From Alteromonadaceae bacterium (GTDB lineage Bacteria > Pseudomonadota > Gammaproteobacteria > Pseudomonadales > Oleiphilaceae), in the NCBI GenBank assembly GCA_013393545.1, contig JABXHG010000006.1:1-31440 (forward strand): a DNA stretch of 31,440 nucleotides, given 5' to 3'. The translations under genes were made by a program, and so were the position numbers. Position 1 is the first letter of the stretch; every line of letters begins with the position of its first letter. The notes under the pieces are model-generated. The model saw only the letters and a program-made list of their open reading frames with translations, was not told the DNA's origin and made no database searches. Shown here piece by piece: positions 23,196 through 31,440 of this stretch.

Positions 23196-24314
23196 TCATC
23201 CTTCTTGTTCTCGAGCGTGGGTTATACGGGCAAGACGCTCTGCCTGGATGGCTTCGCCCAGCTCTTTTCCTTTATAGCCCTGTGCCAGCAAGTCTCTCGG
23301 GTTCACACTGGTGGCGGCATCGGCTGCCGTGCGCAGCTGCCTGATGGCTGAGTCCCCTGAAGCGGTGGTGGTACAGGCCAGTGTTTGCAGTAGGGCCTCG
23401 AAGCGTTCGGCCCGGCGCCAAAGGTCCGCCTGACCCAGCAGCTCCAGGGCCTGTTGCGGGGCGAGGCCCGTTCTACCGGTTTCTGAAAGCTGTGCCATGA
23501 ACAGGCAGACAAGGTGAGTCATGTCCCGGCACTCGTTGGGCGTTTTCATGGCAGCGGCACGGTGGGTTGCGTCTGGCTCCGGAAGGGCCGAGAACAATGC
23601 GGCGAACCGTTGGGCCGTGTTGCCGTTTTGCCGGTGCATGCAATCAAGTGCCTTCAGCCCCGCATCCAGGGCTGTTGTCTCTGACAGTTCCGGGATCAGT
23701 ATCGCCAGAGCTCCCAGCTCCTGCAGCAGCTCAAAGAAAACGGTGGGTGCCTGTTCGTGCAGGGCATTTTGCATTTCCTGCCAGACCCTCTCTGGTACCA
23801 GGTGGGTCAGCTCACCGTCTTCGACCATTTGGCGCATAAGTGCCATGGTTTGCGGGCACACGCTAAACCCCCGAGGTGCCAGGCGAGCGGCAAAACGGGC
23901 AGTGCGCAAAATACGCAGCGGATCTTCGCAGAAGGCTTCGGATACATGGCGCAGAGTGCGGTTTTGCAGGTCGGTATGGCCGCCGAATGGGTCTACCAGC
24001 TCGCCGTTTTCGGTTTCGGCCATGGCGTTGATGGTCAGATCCCGGCGTTTCAGATCATCTTCCAGGGAGACATCCGGCGCCGCGTACACGGAGAACCCGT
24101 GATACCCCTGGCCTTGCTTGCGCTCCGTGCGGGCTAGGGCGTATTCCTCGTGAGTTTGGGGGTGCAGAAATACCGGAAAATCCGCACCCACCTGTTTGAA
24201 CCCACGAGCCAGCATGTCTTCGGGGGTGGCGCCAACCACCACCCAGTCGTGGTCTTTAACCTCCAGCCCCAGCAATTTGTCGCGGACGGCGCCGCCTACC
24301 AGATATGTTTGCAT
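23196..24314 (-). CDS. cca: CCA-adding tRNA nucleotidyltransferase, short form
   Basis: Adds or repairs the 3' CCA of tRNAs. 372 residues from ATG 24314, where the family N-terminus begins (MQTYLVGGAVRDKLLG); a longer frame to 24398 runs into the next gene's end and is rejected. Class II motifs: DxD in KDHDWVVVG, RRDLTINAMA, and the DPFGG and DPLRILRTARFAARL blocks. E. coli Cca has about 412 residues with a C-terminal HD phosphohydrolase domain; here the corresponding AALFSALP lacks the HD pair, so only the nucleotidyltransferase function is expected. Confidence 0.93.
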   Translation of the reverse strand: MQTYLVGGAVRDKLLGLEVKDHDWVVVGATPEDMLARGFKQVGADFPVFLHPQTHEEYALARTERKQGQGYHGFSVYAAPDVSLEDDLKRRDLTINAMAETENGELVDPFGGHTDLQNRTLRHVSEAFCEDPLRILRTARFAARLAPRGFSVCPQTMALMRQMVEDGELTHLVPERVWQEMQNALHEQAPTVFFELLQELGALAILIPELSETTALDAGLKALDCMHRQNGNTAQRFAALFSALPEPDATHRAAAMKTPNECRDMTHLVCLFMAQLSETGRTGLAPQQALELLGQADLWRRAERFEALLQTLACTTTASGDSAIRQLRTAADAATSVNPRDLLAQGYKGKELGEAIQAERLARITHAREQEG

Positions 24315-24339
24315 GGGGCGGATTGTAAACGGTTTGTAC

Positions 24340-25659
24340 TTAGAAAGCAGAACCGAGTTCGATGGCAGCACCGACATCAGCGCTGCTGTACAGACCACCG
24401 ATATCCATGCGGATACCGAAGAAGTTCAGGCCCAGACCAGCGGTGAACTGGGTGTCTTCTTCAATGCCGTCGTTGTCGTCGTTGCTGGCCAGGTTGTGCC
24501 GTACGCCTGCGCGCAGCTGCGCCCAGCGCCATGCGTCAAATTCGGCACCAACAGCCAGCCATTGGGTGTCGTCTTCAAAGCCGAAGGCTTCTTTTTTGGT
24601 GAGGTCCAACTCGGCGGTCAGCACGTGGTGATCGCTCTTGTGGGCGATGCCTGCGGTAACCATGGGGTTGAGTTCAAAAGTGCGCTTTTCATCCAGTACA
24701 GGTCTCGCCTGAGCGGAATCCAGCTCCATCGGGATAATGTTTTTAACGACCACGCCGGTGTTCCACTGGTTGTCTTCACCGAAGGCGTAAGCGGCGCCGA
24801 TGTCCAGGTTAAAGCCGCTTTTATCGGTCTGGTATTGGTCGGAGTCGAAATCGTCGTCTTCAAAGCCGGAGACGGTTTCGGTGTACTGGAAGGTTTGGAG
24901 CTCCACGTACTTGGGGGATACACCGACTTGCAGTGCATTGTCGTTATTCAAATCGAACGTTGTGGCCAGGCTGATACCAACTTCAGCGACGGCTGAGGCC
25001 AGAATGCGACCGCGGGAGTCGAGCTTGAGATTGCCGTCTTGATCTGTTTCAGCGTTATCAATCAGGTTTTTGACATCACTTGCCGTTGAAGCATCGGCAA
25101 TATCACTGAGCAATTGACTGTCGCCATCGTCCAGTTCCCCGCGTACGGTTGCAGTCAGGTTGCCGTTGGCGAAGACACCAACAGAAACGCTGGATGTGGG
25201 AATGGCGAAGCCGACCCCTAAACCGACATTCGTTCTCATTGTATCTTTGCTGAATGCGTTAAGACGACCGTTGAGGTCACCCGCCGTGTTCTGGAATTCA
25301 GCCACATCTTCCGGGGTTGGATTTGTTGATGAGTCAATCCGGTCAAAATAGTTATCAAAGTTATCAATGACATCCTGAATGTCGTCAATTTGATCAACCA
25401 CCTCTTCTTCATCCGCCAGGCGGGCGTTCACGGATGGCAGCATCAAACCAAAGTCATCCGCCCAATCGTGCTGTTCCGAAGCCATCATGGCCGGGTTTGA
25501 CGTCGGGGCTGCTGACGGGTGGGCAACAGCAACGCCCGTGCCACCCATGGCAAAAGAGCGCGCTGACATGAAGGATTGTGGGCTGGCCAAGGCAGAAGTG
25601 GAGGCGATGGAGAGGCCAACGGCAAGGTAAAGTGAACTGCGGGCTTTGTTGAGAGGCAT
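24340..25659 (-). CDS. TraF/FadL-like outer-membrane protein
   Basis: 439 residues with a signal peptide (AVGLSIASTSALA). The following stretch, SPQSFMSARSFAMGGTGVAVAHPSAAPTSNPAM, resembles the N-terminal hatch of FadL-type barrels and the TraF_2 family (misleadingly named after conjugal TraF). The rest alternates acidic turns and beta-strands and ends in an aromatic residue (IELGSAF), as outer-membrane barrels do. An acidic helical insert lies at about 80-125 (EEEVVDQIDDIQDVIDNFDN). The role is probably uptake or export of hydrophobic compounds; the substrate is unknown. Nothing links it to conjugation. AAGGA lies before the ATG. Confidence 0.75.
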   Translation of the reverse strand: MPLNKARSSLYLAVGLSIASTSALASPQSFMSARSFAMGGTGVAVAHPSAAPTSNPAMMASEQHDWADDFGLMLPSVNARLADEEEVVDQIDDIQDVIDNFDNYFDRIDSSTNPTPEDVAEFQNTAGDLNGRLNAFSKDTMRTNVGLGVGFAIPTSSVSVGVFANGNLTATVRGELDDGDSQLLSDIADASTASDVKNLIDNAETDQDGNLKLDSRGRILASAVAEVGISLATTFDLNNDNALQVGVSPKYVELQTFQYTETVSGFEDDDFDSDQYQTDKSGFNLDIGAAYAFGEDNQWNTGVVVKNIIPMELDSAQARPVLDEKRTFELNPMVTAGIAHKSDHHVLTAELDLTKKEAFGFEDDTQWLAVGAEFDAWRWAQLRAGVRHNLASNDDNDGIEEDTQFTAGLGLNFFGIRMDIGGLYSSADVGAAIELGSAF

Positions 25660-26009
25660 TTGCGTTCCTTGGTCAGGTTATCTGCTCGTTTCTGAGCGAG
25701 TTAGTGGCTGTTGGTTTGGGTGGTCGTAAAAATTGCATAAACGACATGGTTTTACAAACCGGTATGGGAGTCTAAGGTTTTGATTTTTTGGGAAATGCGT
25801 AGATTCTGGATACACTTTTTTACAAAAAAAGCGAGAAAGTTTTGTGAACTGTGTTTAAGTTTTGGGTACTTGGCCCGTTAAGCTCACTAAGTGGGCGGCC
25901 AAAGTGGTTGTGTTGCTTGGCACTTTTCTGGCTTACCGCTTGAGGGCTTTGTGCCCGGAAGACTCTTCAGCCGGCGGTGGGTGCCGGACTACTAAAATGG
26001 AAGGTTATT
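25660..26009. promoter_or_regulatory. 350-bp divergent region before the chaperone-usher operon
   Basis: AT-rich centre with CTTTTTTACAAAAAAAG (25815-25832 region), a partial palindrome that could bind a regulator or curve DNA. A CCGGC/GCCGG hairpin (25971-25987) lies in the presumed 5' UTR of the first operon gene. No gene is found; I could not place a convincing -35/-10 pair. Confidence 0.4.
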
Positions 26010-26669
26010 ATGGTTAAAACGATGGGAATGGTACGTAAAGTTGGCTTGAGCGCGGCGGTTGCTGCTGCAGCATTGAGCGGAGCGAGCGTTCAAGCTGCAA
26101 ACTTTGACGTAACGGCAGAAGTACAGAACACCTTGGAAGTTGGTGTTGTAGAACCGATGAATCTTGGTAATTTATTCGTCAACCAAACGGACGGTACAGC
26201 AGGCATAGGTTCGCTGGTTCTCACTCCTGAAGGCGGTATTGAAGAGGGTGAAACTGATCAGGTAATCACAAGCTTAGGCGGTCAGTCTGCTGCAAGAGCC
26301 TCCGTGGCAACGGACCAAAATTTTAAGATAGTAGTTCCAACAGCAACATTTGATGGTTCTTCCTGGGCAGCTGCAGATGATGTTACGAGTATCACTGATG
26401 TTGTAGAAGTGCGTTTTGGTGGTGCCGGTGGCGATCCCAATGTTGCTCGATTGTATTTGGCTAATTTTACCGTCGGTGATATCGATGGCGGTTCAGAAAT
26501 TAATGGGCCTGCCGCTGCGGGCGCGACTGTGGAAGTTGATCCTGACTTTGGAGTGACTGAAGTAACCTTTGGTATTGGCGCTGAAATTTTCACTGACGAT
26601 AGCGGCACTCGCACGCAATATGAAACTGGCACCTATGAAGGTTCTTTCGAGGTGACGGCCGAATTTTGA
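26010..26669 (+). CDS. DUF4402 secreted protein, probable fimbrial-type subunit
   Basis: 219 residues from ATG 26010, supported by GGAAGG upstream; an earlier in-frame GTG at 25977 gives no better signal. Signal peptide (VGLSAAVAAAALSGASVQA) with the mature start at about residue 30 (ANFDVTAEVQNTLEVGVVEP). The remainder shows the DUF4402 pattern of one beta-sandwich domain: LGNLFVN, GGDPNVARLYLANFTV, and the closing YETGTYEGSFEVTAEF strands. No cysteine. The alternating hydrophobic N-terminus could serve as donor strand. It is first in an operon with a chaperone and an usher, so polymerisation by that system is inferred. Confidence 0.72.
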   Translation: MVKTMGMVRKVGLSAAVAAAALSGASVQAANFDVTAEVQNTLEVGVVEPMNLGNLFVNQTDGTAGIGSLVLTPEGGIEEGETDQVITSLGGQSAARASVATDQNFKIVVPTATFDGSSWAAADDVTSITDVVEVRFGGAGGDPNVARLYLANFTVGDIDGGSEINGPAAAGATVEVDPDFGVTEVTFGIGAEIFTDDSGTRTQYETGTYEGSFEVTAEF

Positions 26670-26683
26670 AGGCCTGATATTTG

Positions 26684-27700
26684 ATGCAGTTTAAGCAACA
26701 GCTTTGGCTTTTATGTGCAAGGTTGCTGAAATGGGAGGCACTTGGCTGGTGCTTCTCATTTTTTGGCATCCTTAGCCTCTCGCCCATGACTGCAGCTCAG
26801 GACATTAATCAATTAGCGCCTCTGGACTTCGGCACCCTCGCCATAACCAGCAACACCTCAGTCTCAACTCTGGAATTTCCCCGAAGCGGCCGAAACCTGA
26901 GCATTACAGGTAATCTTATCCTGGTAGAAAAAGGCGAGCCTGGCCGTTACCGGTTAACCGGCTTTCCCCCTAATACCGGCATTGATATTGAAATAGACCA
27001 AGCCAGCATGACGGCTGGTGGCACGGGCATTCCTGAAATACTCATCGTTGATAGCTACGATACTGGTACTGTTCGCACTAACGACCTTGGTGAAGCAGAA
27101 TTCCAATTGGGGGCCAGTTTTTCGACCTCGGGTAATGGAGGTGACTACGAAGACGCTCCCTACCTGGGTGATGCTCAGTTGCGAATGCATTATTGGGAGC
27201 CGAGCGTCGGCGAGTATGTCACTGTCAGTGAAACCGTCAATTTTGTTGGAGAAGTACGCAGCAGTTTTGCGCTTGAAGAAGCCAGTTCCATGCACTTCGG
27301 TACCTTGTTTGCGCGGGGTGAGCCGGGAAACCAGGCCAGTTTCAGGTTATTTCCTGATGGGCGTCGGGATATCGTCAATGCCGGCGAAGCCAAAATACTG
27401 TCACTTTCGCCGCCCCGGCCGGCGGTGCTCATGGTCAGTGGTGCGGCGCCCAATCGTGAACTCACCATTGAAACCGGCCCAACTGAAGTGGAAATGAAGC
27501 ATAAGGACAACCCCACAGGCCCTCACTTCGTGCTGACCGATCTTGAGACCAGCCCCGATGGCAAGGGCCGCACCAACGACGCCGGCGAGCTGGAAATTGG
27601 TGTCGGCGCGACTCTGAAAACCCAAGGTGACCTCACAAGCTCGGTGGTTTACCCAGCCGGCACCTACGAGGCCACCTACTCTGTTACTGTGTCTTATTAA
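26684..27700 (+). CDS. Secreted protein with two DUF4402-like domains, probable minor or tip subunit
   Basis: 338 residues; ATG 26684 follows GAAGG, and a TTG codon directly before it is rejected. N-terminal hydrophobic signal (WCFSFFGILSLSPMTAAQ), then two similar beta domains. Domain 1, at about 40-175, runs from LDFGTLAITSNTSVSTLEFP to GEYVTVSETVNFVG; domain 2, about 180-338, runs from FALEEASSMHFGTLFARGEP to YPAGTYEATYSVTVSY. Each opens with a (L/M)xFGTL motif and ends with a G-x-Y/V-x-V strand. Tandem domains suggest an adaptor or a subunit-subunit fusion. It sits between the single-domain subunit (14 bp) and the chaperone (19 bp). Confidence 0.65.
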   Translation: MQFKQQLWLLCARLLKWEALGWCFSFFGILSLSPMTAAQDINQLAPLDFGTLAITSNTSVSTLEFPRSGRNLSITGNLILVEKGEPGRYRLTGFPPNTGIDIEIDQASMTAGGTGIPEILIVDSYDTGTVRTNDLGEAEFQLGASFSTSGNGGDYEDAPYLGDAQLRMHYWEPSVGEYVTVSETVNFVGEVRSSFALEEASSMHFGTLFARGEPGNQASFRLFPDGRRDIVNAGEAKILSLSPPRPAVLMVSGAAPNRELTIETGPTEVEMKHKDNPTGPHFVLTDLETSPDGKGRTNDAGELEIGVGATLKTQGDLTSSVVYPAGTYEATYSVTVSY

Positions 27701-27719
27701 AAACAGGAATAACCCTCCC

Positions 27720-28559
27720 ATGACGATAAAAACCAGTCTGCGATTGGCTCTGAGTGTGTTTGTTCTGGCGTTGGCCATGGTTGCGCCGGCCTGGTCTGAC
27801 ATGCTGATTAGCCCAACCCGGGCTTATATGGATACCGACAACCGTTCCGCGACGCTGGTCTTGCGCAACACCGCCGATGGTTCCAGAACTTACCGGTTGT
27901 CCTGGGAAGATAAACGGGTAAACGATGAGGGAAACTATGAGATGGTGGAAGAGGGAGAAGACTGGCCTTCCGCAGCAGAAATGATCCGCTTCTCGCCTCG
28001 CCAGATTACTGTCGGACCCGGCGAAAACCAGACGGTCCGGCTGAACTTTCGTCCGCCTGCAGACCTGGAGCCCGGAGAGTACCGTTCCCATCTTAAATTG
28101 CAGGTTGTCGCGGAGGAGTCGGAACCAGCCAGCGTGATTGAAATGGATGACCCTGAGCGTGAGGGCGTGGGTTTTCGCCTGTTTATGCAGATGTCGTTTT
28201 CCATTCCGGTGATTGCCCGGCATCAGGTTTCCGTACCGGAAGTGAATATTTCGGAAGTGTCGGTAGTGCCTGCCACTGCTGATCGCAACATGGCCTTACA
28301 GGTGACTCTGGATCGGAGCGGAGAGGCCAGTAGCTACGGTGAGCTTTTGGTGGAAATGCAGCGGGATGCCAATAGCCCGGTTGAGGTGATTGGTCGGCGC
28401 AAGGAACTGTATGTGTTCCATGAAACCGACCGAAAAGTGGTTCGAGTGCCGCTGCGCGATAAGGCAATACCGGCTGGTTCCTGGATTCGTATCGCGTATG
28501 ACGGTATAGCCGAGTATGAAGGCAAGCTTTGGGATGAGAGGGTGTTTCAGAGTAAATAA
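27720..28559 (+). CDS. PapD-like periplasmic pilus chaperone
   Basis: 279 residues from ATG 27720, where a signal peptide begins (LALSVFVLALAMVAPAWS); the in-frame extension to 27627 overlaps the previous gene and is rejected. Immunoglobulin-like domain 1 has the family strands MLISPTRAYMDTDNRSATLV, YRLSWEDKR, MIRFSPRQITVGPGENQTVR and LEPGEYRSHLKLQV; domain 2 follows from about residue 165. No disulfide. The sequence is closer in style to archaic/alternative chaperones than to FimC. It should cap the DUF4402-type subunits and deliver them to the usher downstream. Confidence 0.85.
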   Translation: MTIKTSLRLALSVFVLALAMVAPAWSDMLISPTRAYMDTDNRSATLVLRNTADGSRTYRLSWEDKRVNDEGNYEMVEEGEDWPSAAEMIRFSPRQITVGPGENQTVRLNFRPPADLEPGEYRSHLKLQVVAEESEPASVIEMDDPEREGVGFRLFMQMSFSIPVIARHQVSVPEVNISEVSVVPATADRNMALQVTLDRSGEASSYGELLVEMQRDANSPVEVIGRRKELYVFHETDRKVVRVPLRDKAIPAGSWIRIAYDGIAEYEGKLWDERVFQSK

Positions 28560-28619
28560 TTGCGCTGCTTGCCGCCAGCCTCGCTAGCTGGTCAGTTTTG
28601 TTGGCCCACCTATTGCTTC

Positions 28620-28662
28620 CCTCCAGTTGAGCGTCGGTTTTTCGACAAAATTCAGCTGGAGG
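28620..28662 (+). promoter_or_regulatory. Predicted stem masking the usher Shine-Dalgarno
   Basis: CCTCCAGTTGAG (28620-28631) pairs with TTCAGCTGGAGG (28651-28662) through 12 bp, including two G-T wobbles. An inner GTCG/CGAC pair extends it. The right arm contains GGAGG, 7 nt before the usher ATG. Translation of the usher may need this stem to open. Confidence 0.55.
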
Positions 28663-28669
28663 CCCTGTC

Positions 28670-31440
28670 ATGCCCCCTTACCGAATTTCGGTAGCATTTT
28701 TACTGCCACTTCTTTGCCTCATGTCACTGTCATGGGCTTCGGGTGCCCGTGCGCAGGAGTCTGAACAGGCTCAGCCAATGCTCAAGATGGAGAATGAGTT
28801 GCTGCTGGATGTCCAGCTTGATGGCAGCTCGCTCGGCTTTGCGATTTTGGGCTACCAGGATGGCGGGCGTTTTTGGCTGGCTTTGTCTGAGTTAATGGAT
28901 GTTCTGCAGTTTCCGGTTAACGTTGATGCGGCATCCGGGCGTGCTGGCGGTTGGTATGTGAAAGAGGAAAGGGCTTTCTCTCTGGATTTGAACGCAGGCG
29001 AGGTGGTCTCCGGCAATCAGTCGTTTGACGTTGGCGACCAGGCCATTGCTTATCAGGGCGATATCTTTGTGCTGGCGGAAGCTTTGGAAAGCTGGTTTCC
29101 GATTATCTTGAATCCCCGCGTTCGTCAGTTGGCACTGGATGTAGAAACTACCGAAACCATTCCTCTTCAGGCCCGCCTGTCCCGTAGCCGAAGTCGAAGC
29201 TTTGCTGGCCCGGGCGCTGCAAGTCGAGAACCTGAACTGCCTTTCCAGGCAACGCCTTACCGTTTTATTGGCTCCCACGCGACGGACGTGCGTCTGAATA
29301 TGACCAGTGTGCTGGATGACGAGGAAGACAGTAGCACAAGCCTGGGCGGCAATTATTCTGTGTTGTCCCGTGGTGATCTGGCCTGGATGACTTCCACAAT
29401 TGCGATCAGCGGCAGTAAGGATGAGGACGTCAGTGATGGCCGGTTCAAGCTGGAACGTTCGGATCTGGACGGCCCGCTTCGTTTGGAGCATGTGGAGGTG
29501 GGTGATGTTGATGCAGGGGCACGCGGTCTCCTTATTCGCGGTGGAGGTGCTCAGGAAGGTCTGACCGGTTTGTTTTCGGATGAGCAGGTGGATCTGCGGG
29601 GCGACATCCCACCAGGTTGGGAAGTTGAGCTTTATCGTAATGGCGTGCTCATCGATGCGATTACCGAGGTTGGTGGAGATGCCCAGTACGAATTTCTGGA
29701 TGTACCTCTCGAATTTGGTGAAAACCGTTTCGAGTTTGTTTTTTATGGTCCCTTTGGCGAAGAACGGCGGGAAGAGGAAGTTTACTACGCTGGTCGAAGT
29801 GAGCTTGGCCTGGGTGAGGTGAGCTATGAGCTGGCAGCGGTACAAGATGGTCGTTCGGTTTTTGACGTGCGCCAGGGCGCGACTAAAGGCGATGTGGATA
29901 CCGGCCGGTTCCTTGGGGATTTCAATCTGGGGCTTGCATCGAATGCGGTGGCGTCTTTCGGGGTAGACAGCTTTGTTTTTAATGACGAGCGAAAGCAGGA
30001 TTATAGTGCAGGCCTGAGCGTCAATTTCGCGAGGTTGCAAACCAGCGCAGGGTACGAAGACCGAGCTCTGGCCCAGGATGAGGCGACCGGCCTTGTTCGT
30101 GCCCGCCTTGGCGATTCAACAACCTCCTCCTTGCGCTATACCCGATACATGGAAGGCGATATTCCTGAATCACTGGTGCCTGCTGATCGCCCGGAATGGA
30201 GGGGGAGTGCCAGTCTGTCGACGCGGGTTGCGTCGGTACCCGTGAATTTTGACGCCATTCACCAAGAGCGGGAACAGTCCAACTCCTCTTCGGCCAGCAT
30301 TGGTACTACCGTTTCGACGGAAAGTGGCATCCGGGTTTCCAAGTCTTTCTATTATGACCGCGATGATAATGCCAGTGACGTGGATGAACGAACCGGTGGT
30401 GTACTGAATGTATCCACCAGCATGCGCCCCTGGCGGTTCAGAGCCGGTGTTGGTTACGGCATCTCCCCGGATACGGAAGTGAATTCGGTGAATGCCTCCG
30501 CCAACCTTCGGGTGGATTCAAACATGACCATGAATTTTGATGTGAACCACAGTGCCAGAAGTGATTACACCACTTACCGGGCGGGCTTTAACTGGTTACT
30601 GGATTACCTGCAGGTGAGCCCGCAAATTATCTACGATAGTAATGAGCGCTGGGTTGGTCTGGTTAGTCTCTCGACCAGCTTCAACCCGCAACCGGGGCGT
30701 AGCTGGCCGGCGGTCGATCGCTTGTCTCAAACAAACCACGGGGCTGTTCATGCGCGAGCGTTTGTTGATCAAAATGGCAACGGCGTAATGGATGGCAATG
30801 AACAGGGCCTTGAAGATGTAAGGATAGATGCGGTGCAGGCCTGGCGTCTGGCGCATACCGAGCCTGATGGTAGCGGTTACATCACCCGTTTGCGTAAAAA
30901 CCGGGTGACAGACGTTGCTATAGATCCGAGCTCCTTGCCGGGTATCGATATGGTGCCGGTTTCTCCGGGGGTGTCGGTAAAACCGCGGCCGGGCAGCTGG
31001 AGTGAAGTGAACTTCCCGGTTATTCAGTCCATGGAGCTGGAAGGCCATGTTTATAGCCAGTCTGGTGACGGTAACGAGCAGGTGGAAGTTGAACGGGCTC
31101 CGGTTCAACTTTTGAATGACGATGGTGAGGTGGTTGCTAGCCAGCGGACTGCGTTCGACGGCTTTTTTCTGTTCGCCGGTGTCCCGCCAGGGAACTACCA
31201 GCTGGGCCTGAGTGGCCCAATGGCTCAGCGTGTCGTGGAGCAACCTGAGGTAATAGAAGTAACGGCAGAGGGCGGTGTGATCGCTGGTCTGAATATTGTC
31301 CTGGGGCCGGCTGAACAAAGGCAGCTGATACTGGAGCAGGTTTCTCCCGCAACAACGAATAGCTTCGCACCTTCTGGTGTGGCGCCGACACTGGCTACTG
31401 AGCCTGAGCCTGAGCCTGAGCCTTATCCTGAGCCTGAGAT
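28670..31440 (+). CDS. Outer-membrane usher of a chaperone-usher system (3' end outside window)
   Basis: At least 923 residues, open at the right edge. Signal peptide (VAFLLPLLCLMSLSWASGARA). The periplasmic N-terminal domain begins NELLLDVQLDGSSLGFAILG, followed by a long beta-barrel. The plug/barrel signature is PPGWEVELYRNGVLIDAITE, then the YEFLDVPLEFGENRFEFVFY strands and GPFGEERREEE. C-terminal Ig/carboxypeptidase-regulatory-like domains contain an EF-hand-like DQNGNGVMDGNEQGL loop and VASQRTAFDGFFLFAGVPPG. It ends in Glu-Pro repeats (about 31397-31440). GGAGG lies 7 nt before ATG 28670. It exports the upstream subunits; 110 bp separate it from the chaperone. Confidence 0.85.
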   Translation, partial: MPPYRISVAFLLPLLCLMSLSWASGARAQESEQAQPMLKMENELLLDVQLDGSSLGFAILGYQDGGRFWLALSELMDVLQFPVNVDAASGRAGGWYVKEERAFSLDLNAGEVVSGNQSFDVGDQAIAYQGDIFVLAEALESWFPIILNPRVRQLALDVETTETIPLQARLSRSRSRSFAGPGAASREPELPFQATPYRFIGSHATDVRLNMTSVLDDEEDSSTSLGGNYSVLSRGDLAWMTSTIAISGSKDEDVSDGRFKLERSDLDGPLRLEHVEVGDVDAGARGLLIRGGGAQEGLTGLFSDEQVDLRGDIPPGWEVELYRNGVLIDAITEVGGDAQYEFLDVPLEFGENRFEFVFYGPFGEERREEEVYYAGRSELGLGEVSYELAAVQDGRSVFDVRQGATKGDVDTGRFLGDFNLGLASNAVASFGVDSFVFNDERKQDYSAGLSVNFARLQTSAGYEDRALAQDEATGLVRARLGDSTTSSLRYTRYMEGDIPESLVPADRPEWRGSASLSTRVASVPVNFDAIHQEREQSNSSSASIGTTVSTESGIRVSKSFYYDRDDNASDVDERTGGVLNVSTSMRPWRFRAGVGYGISPDTEVNSVNASANLRVDSNMTMNFDVNHSARSDYTTYRAGFNWLLDYLQVSPQIIYDSNERWVGLVSLSTSFNPQPGRSWPAVDRLSQTNHGAVHARAFVDQNGNGVMDGNEQGLEDVRIDAVQAWRLAHTEPDGSGYITRLRKNRVTDVAIDPSSLPGIDMVPVSPGVSVKPRPGSWSEVNFPVIQSMELEGHVYSQSGDGNEQVEVERAPVQLLNDDGEVVASQRTAFDGFFLFAGVPPGNYQLGLSGPMAQRVVEQPEVIEVTAEGGVIAGLNIVLGPAEQRQLILEQVSPATTNSFAPSGVAPTLATEPEPEPEPYPEPE

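Noticed and set aside
24340..25659. Conjugative transfer function for the TraF-like protein
   Set aside because: No other conjugation gene is nearby; the similarity is to the FadL-like TraF_2 outer-membrane group, whose name is historical.
28892..30040. 382-codon minus-strand frame inside the usher
   Set aside because: Antisense to a strongly supported usher; no signal, motif or ribosome binding site context.

Overview
The window looks like chromosomal DNA of a marine gammaproteobacterium, most plausibly Marinobacter or a close relative. This is inferred from gene order and protein similarity to families I know, not from a search. It has two unlike halves that meet at a tRNA-Phe(GAA) gene on the minus strand (8484-8559).

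Positions 1-8480 are AT-richer, repeat-laden accessory DNA holding a class II microcin/bacteriocin locus. A type I secretion operon (tolC-like, hlyD-like, C39-peptidase ABC transporter) runs leftward, and an insertion sequence entering from the left edge cuts the ABC gene before its ATPase domain. On the plus strand lie three intact double-glycine precursors (3721, 4958, 7778). Each is preceded by a nearly identical leader of about 130 bp. Each leader carries a CRP-type palindrome at the same distance from the start codon, a conserved 21-codon upstream ORF and a conserved paired stem. Each precursor is followed by a hairpin and then a small two-helix membrane protein that probably confers self-immunity. 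Two further hairpin-immunity modules (6116-6370, 6783-7089) have lost or broken precursors: one seems split by a 167-bp MITE, the other replaced by an IS630 remnant. Fossils of IS630 (two copies), IS5, a duplicated tolC 5' end and a truncated immunity paralogue show repeated duplication and decay.

From 8700 rightward the DNA is conventional core genome. asmA-mutY-yggX run leftward toward tRNA-Phe. hisB-hisH-hisA-hisF run rightward, with an unusual intergenic repeat between hisH and hisA. A leftward cell-envelope cluster follows: gpmI, envC, ctpA-type S41 protease and a yibQ-type deacetylase. A rhodanese gene (yibN-like, lacking its catalytic Cys) and secB run rightward, then trmL, a folM-like pteridine reductase, cca and a TraF/FadL-like outer-membrane protein run leftward.

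Positions 26010-31440 hold a rightward chaperone-usher operon with unconventional subunits: a single-domain DUF4402 protein, a protein with two DUF4402-like domains, a PapD-like chaperone, and a large usher that runs off the right edge. The usher's Shine-Dalgarno lies in a predicted 12-bp stem.
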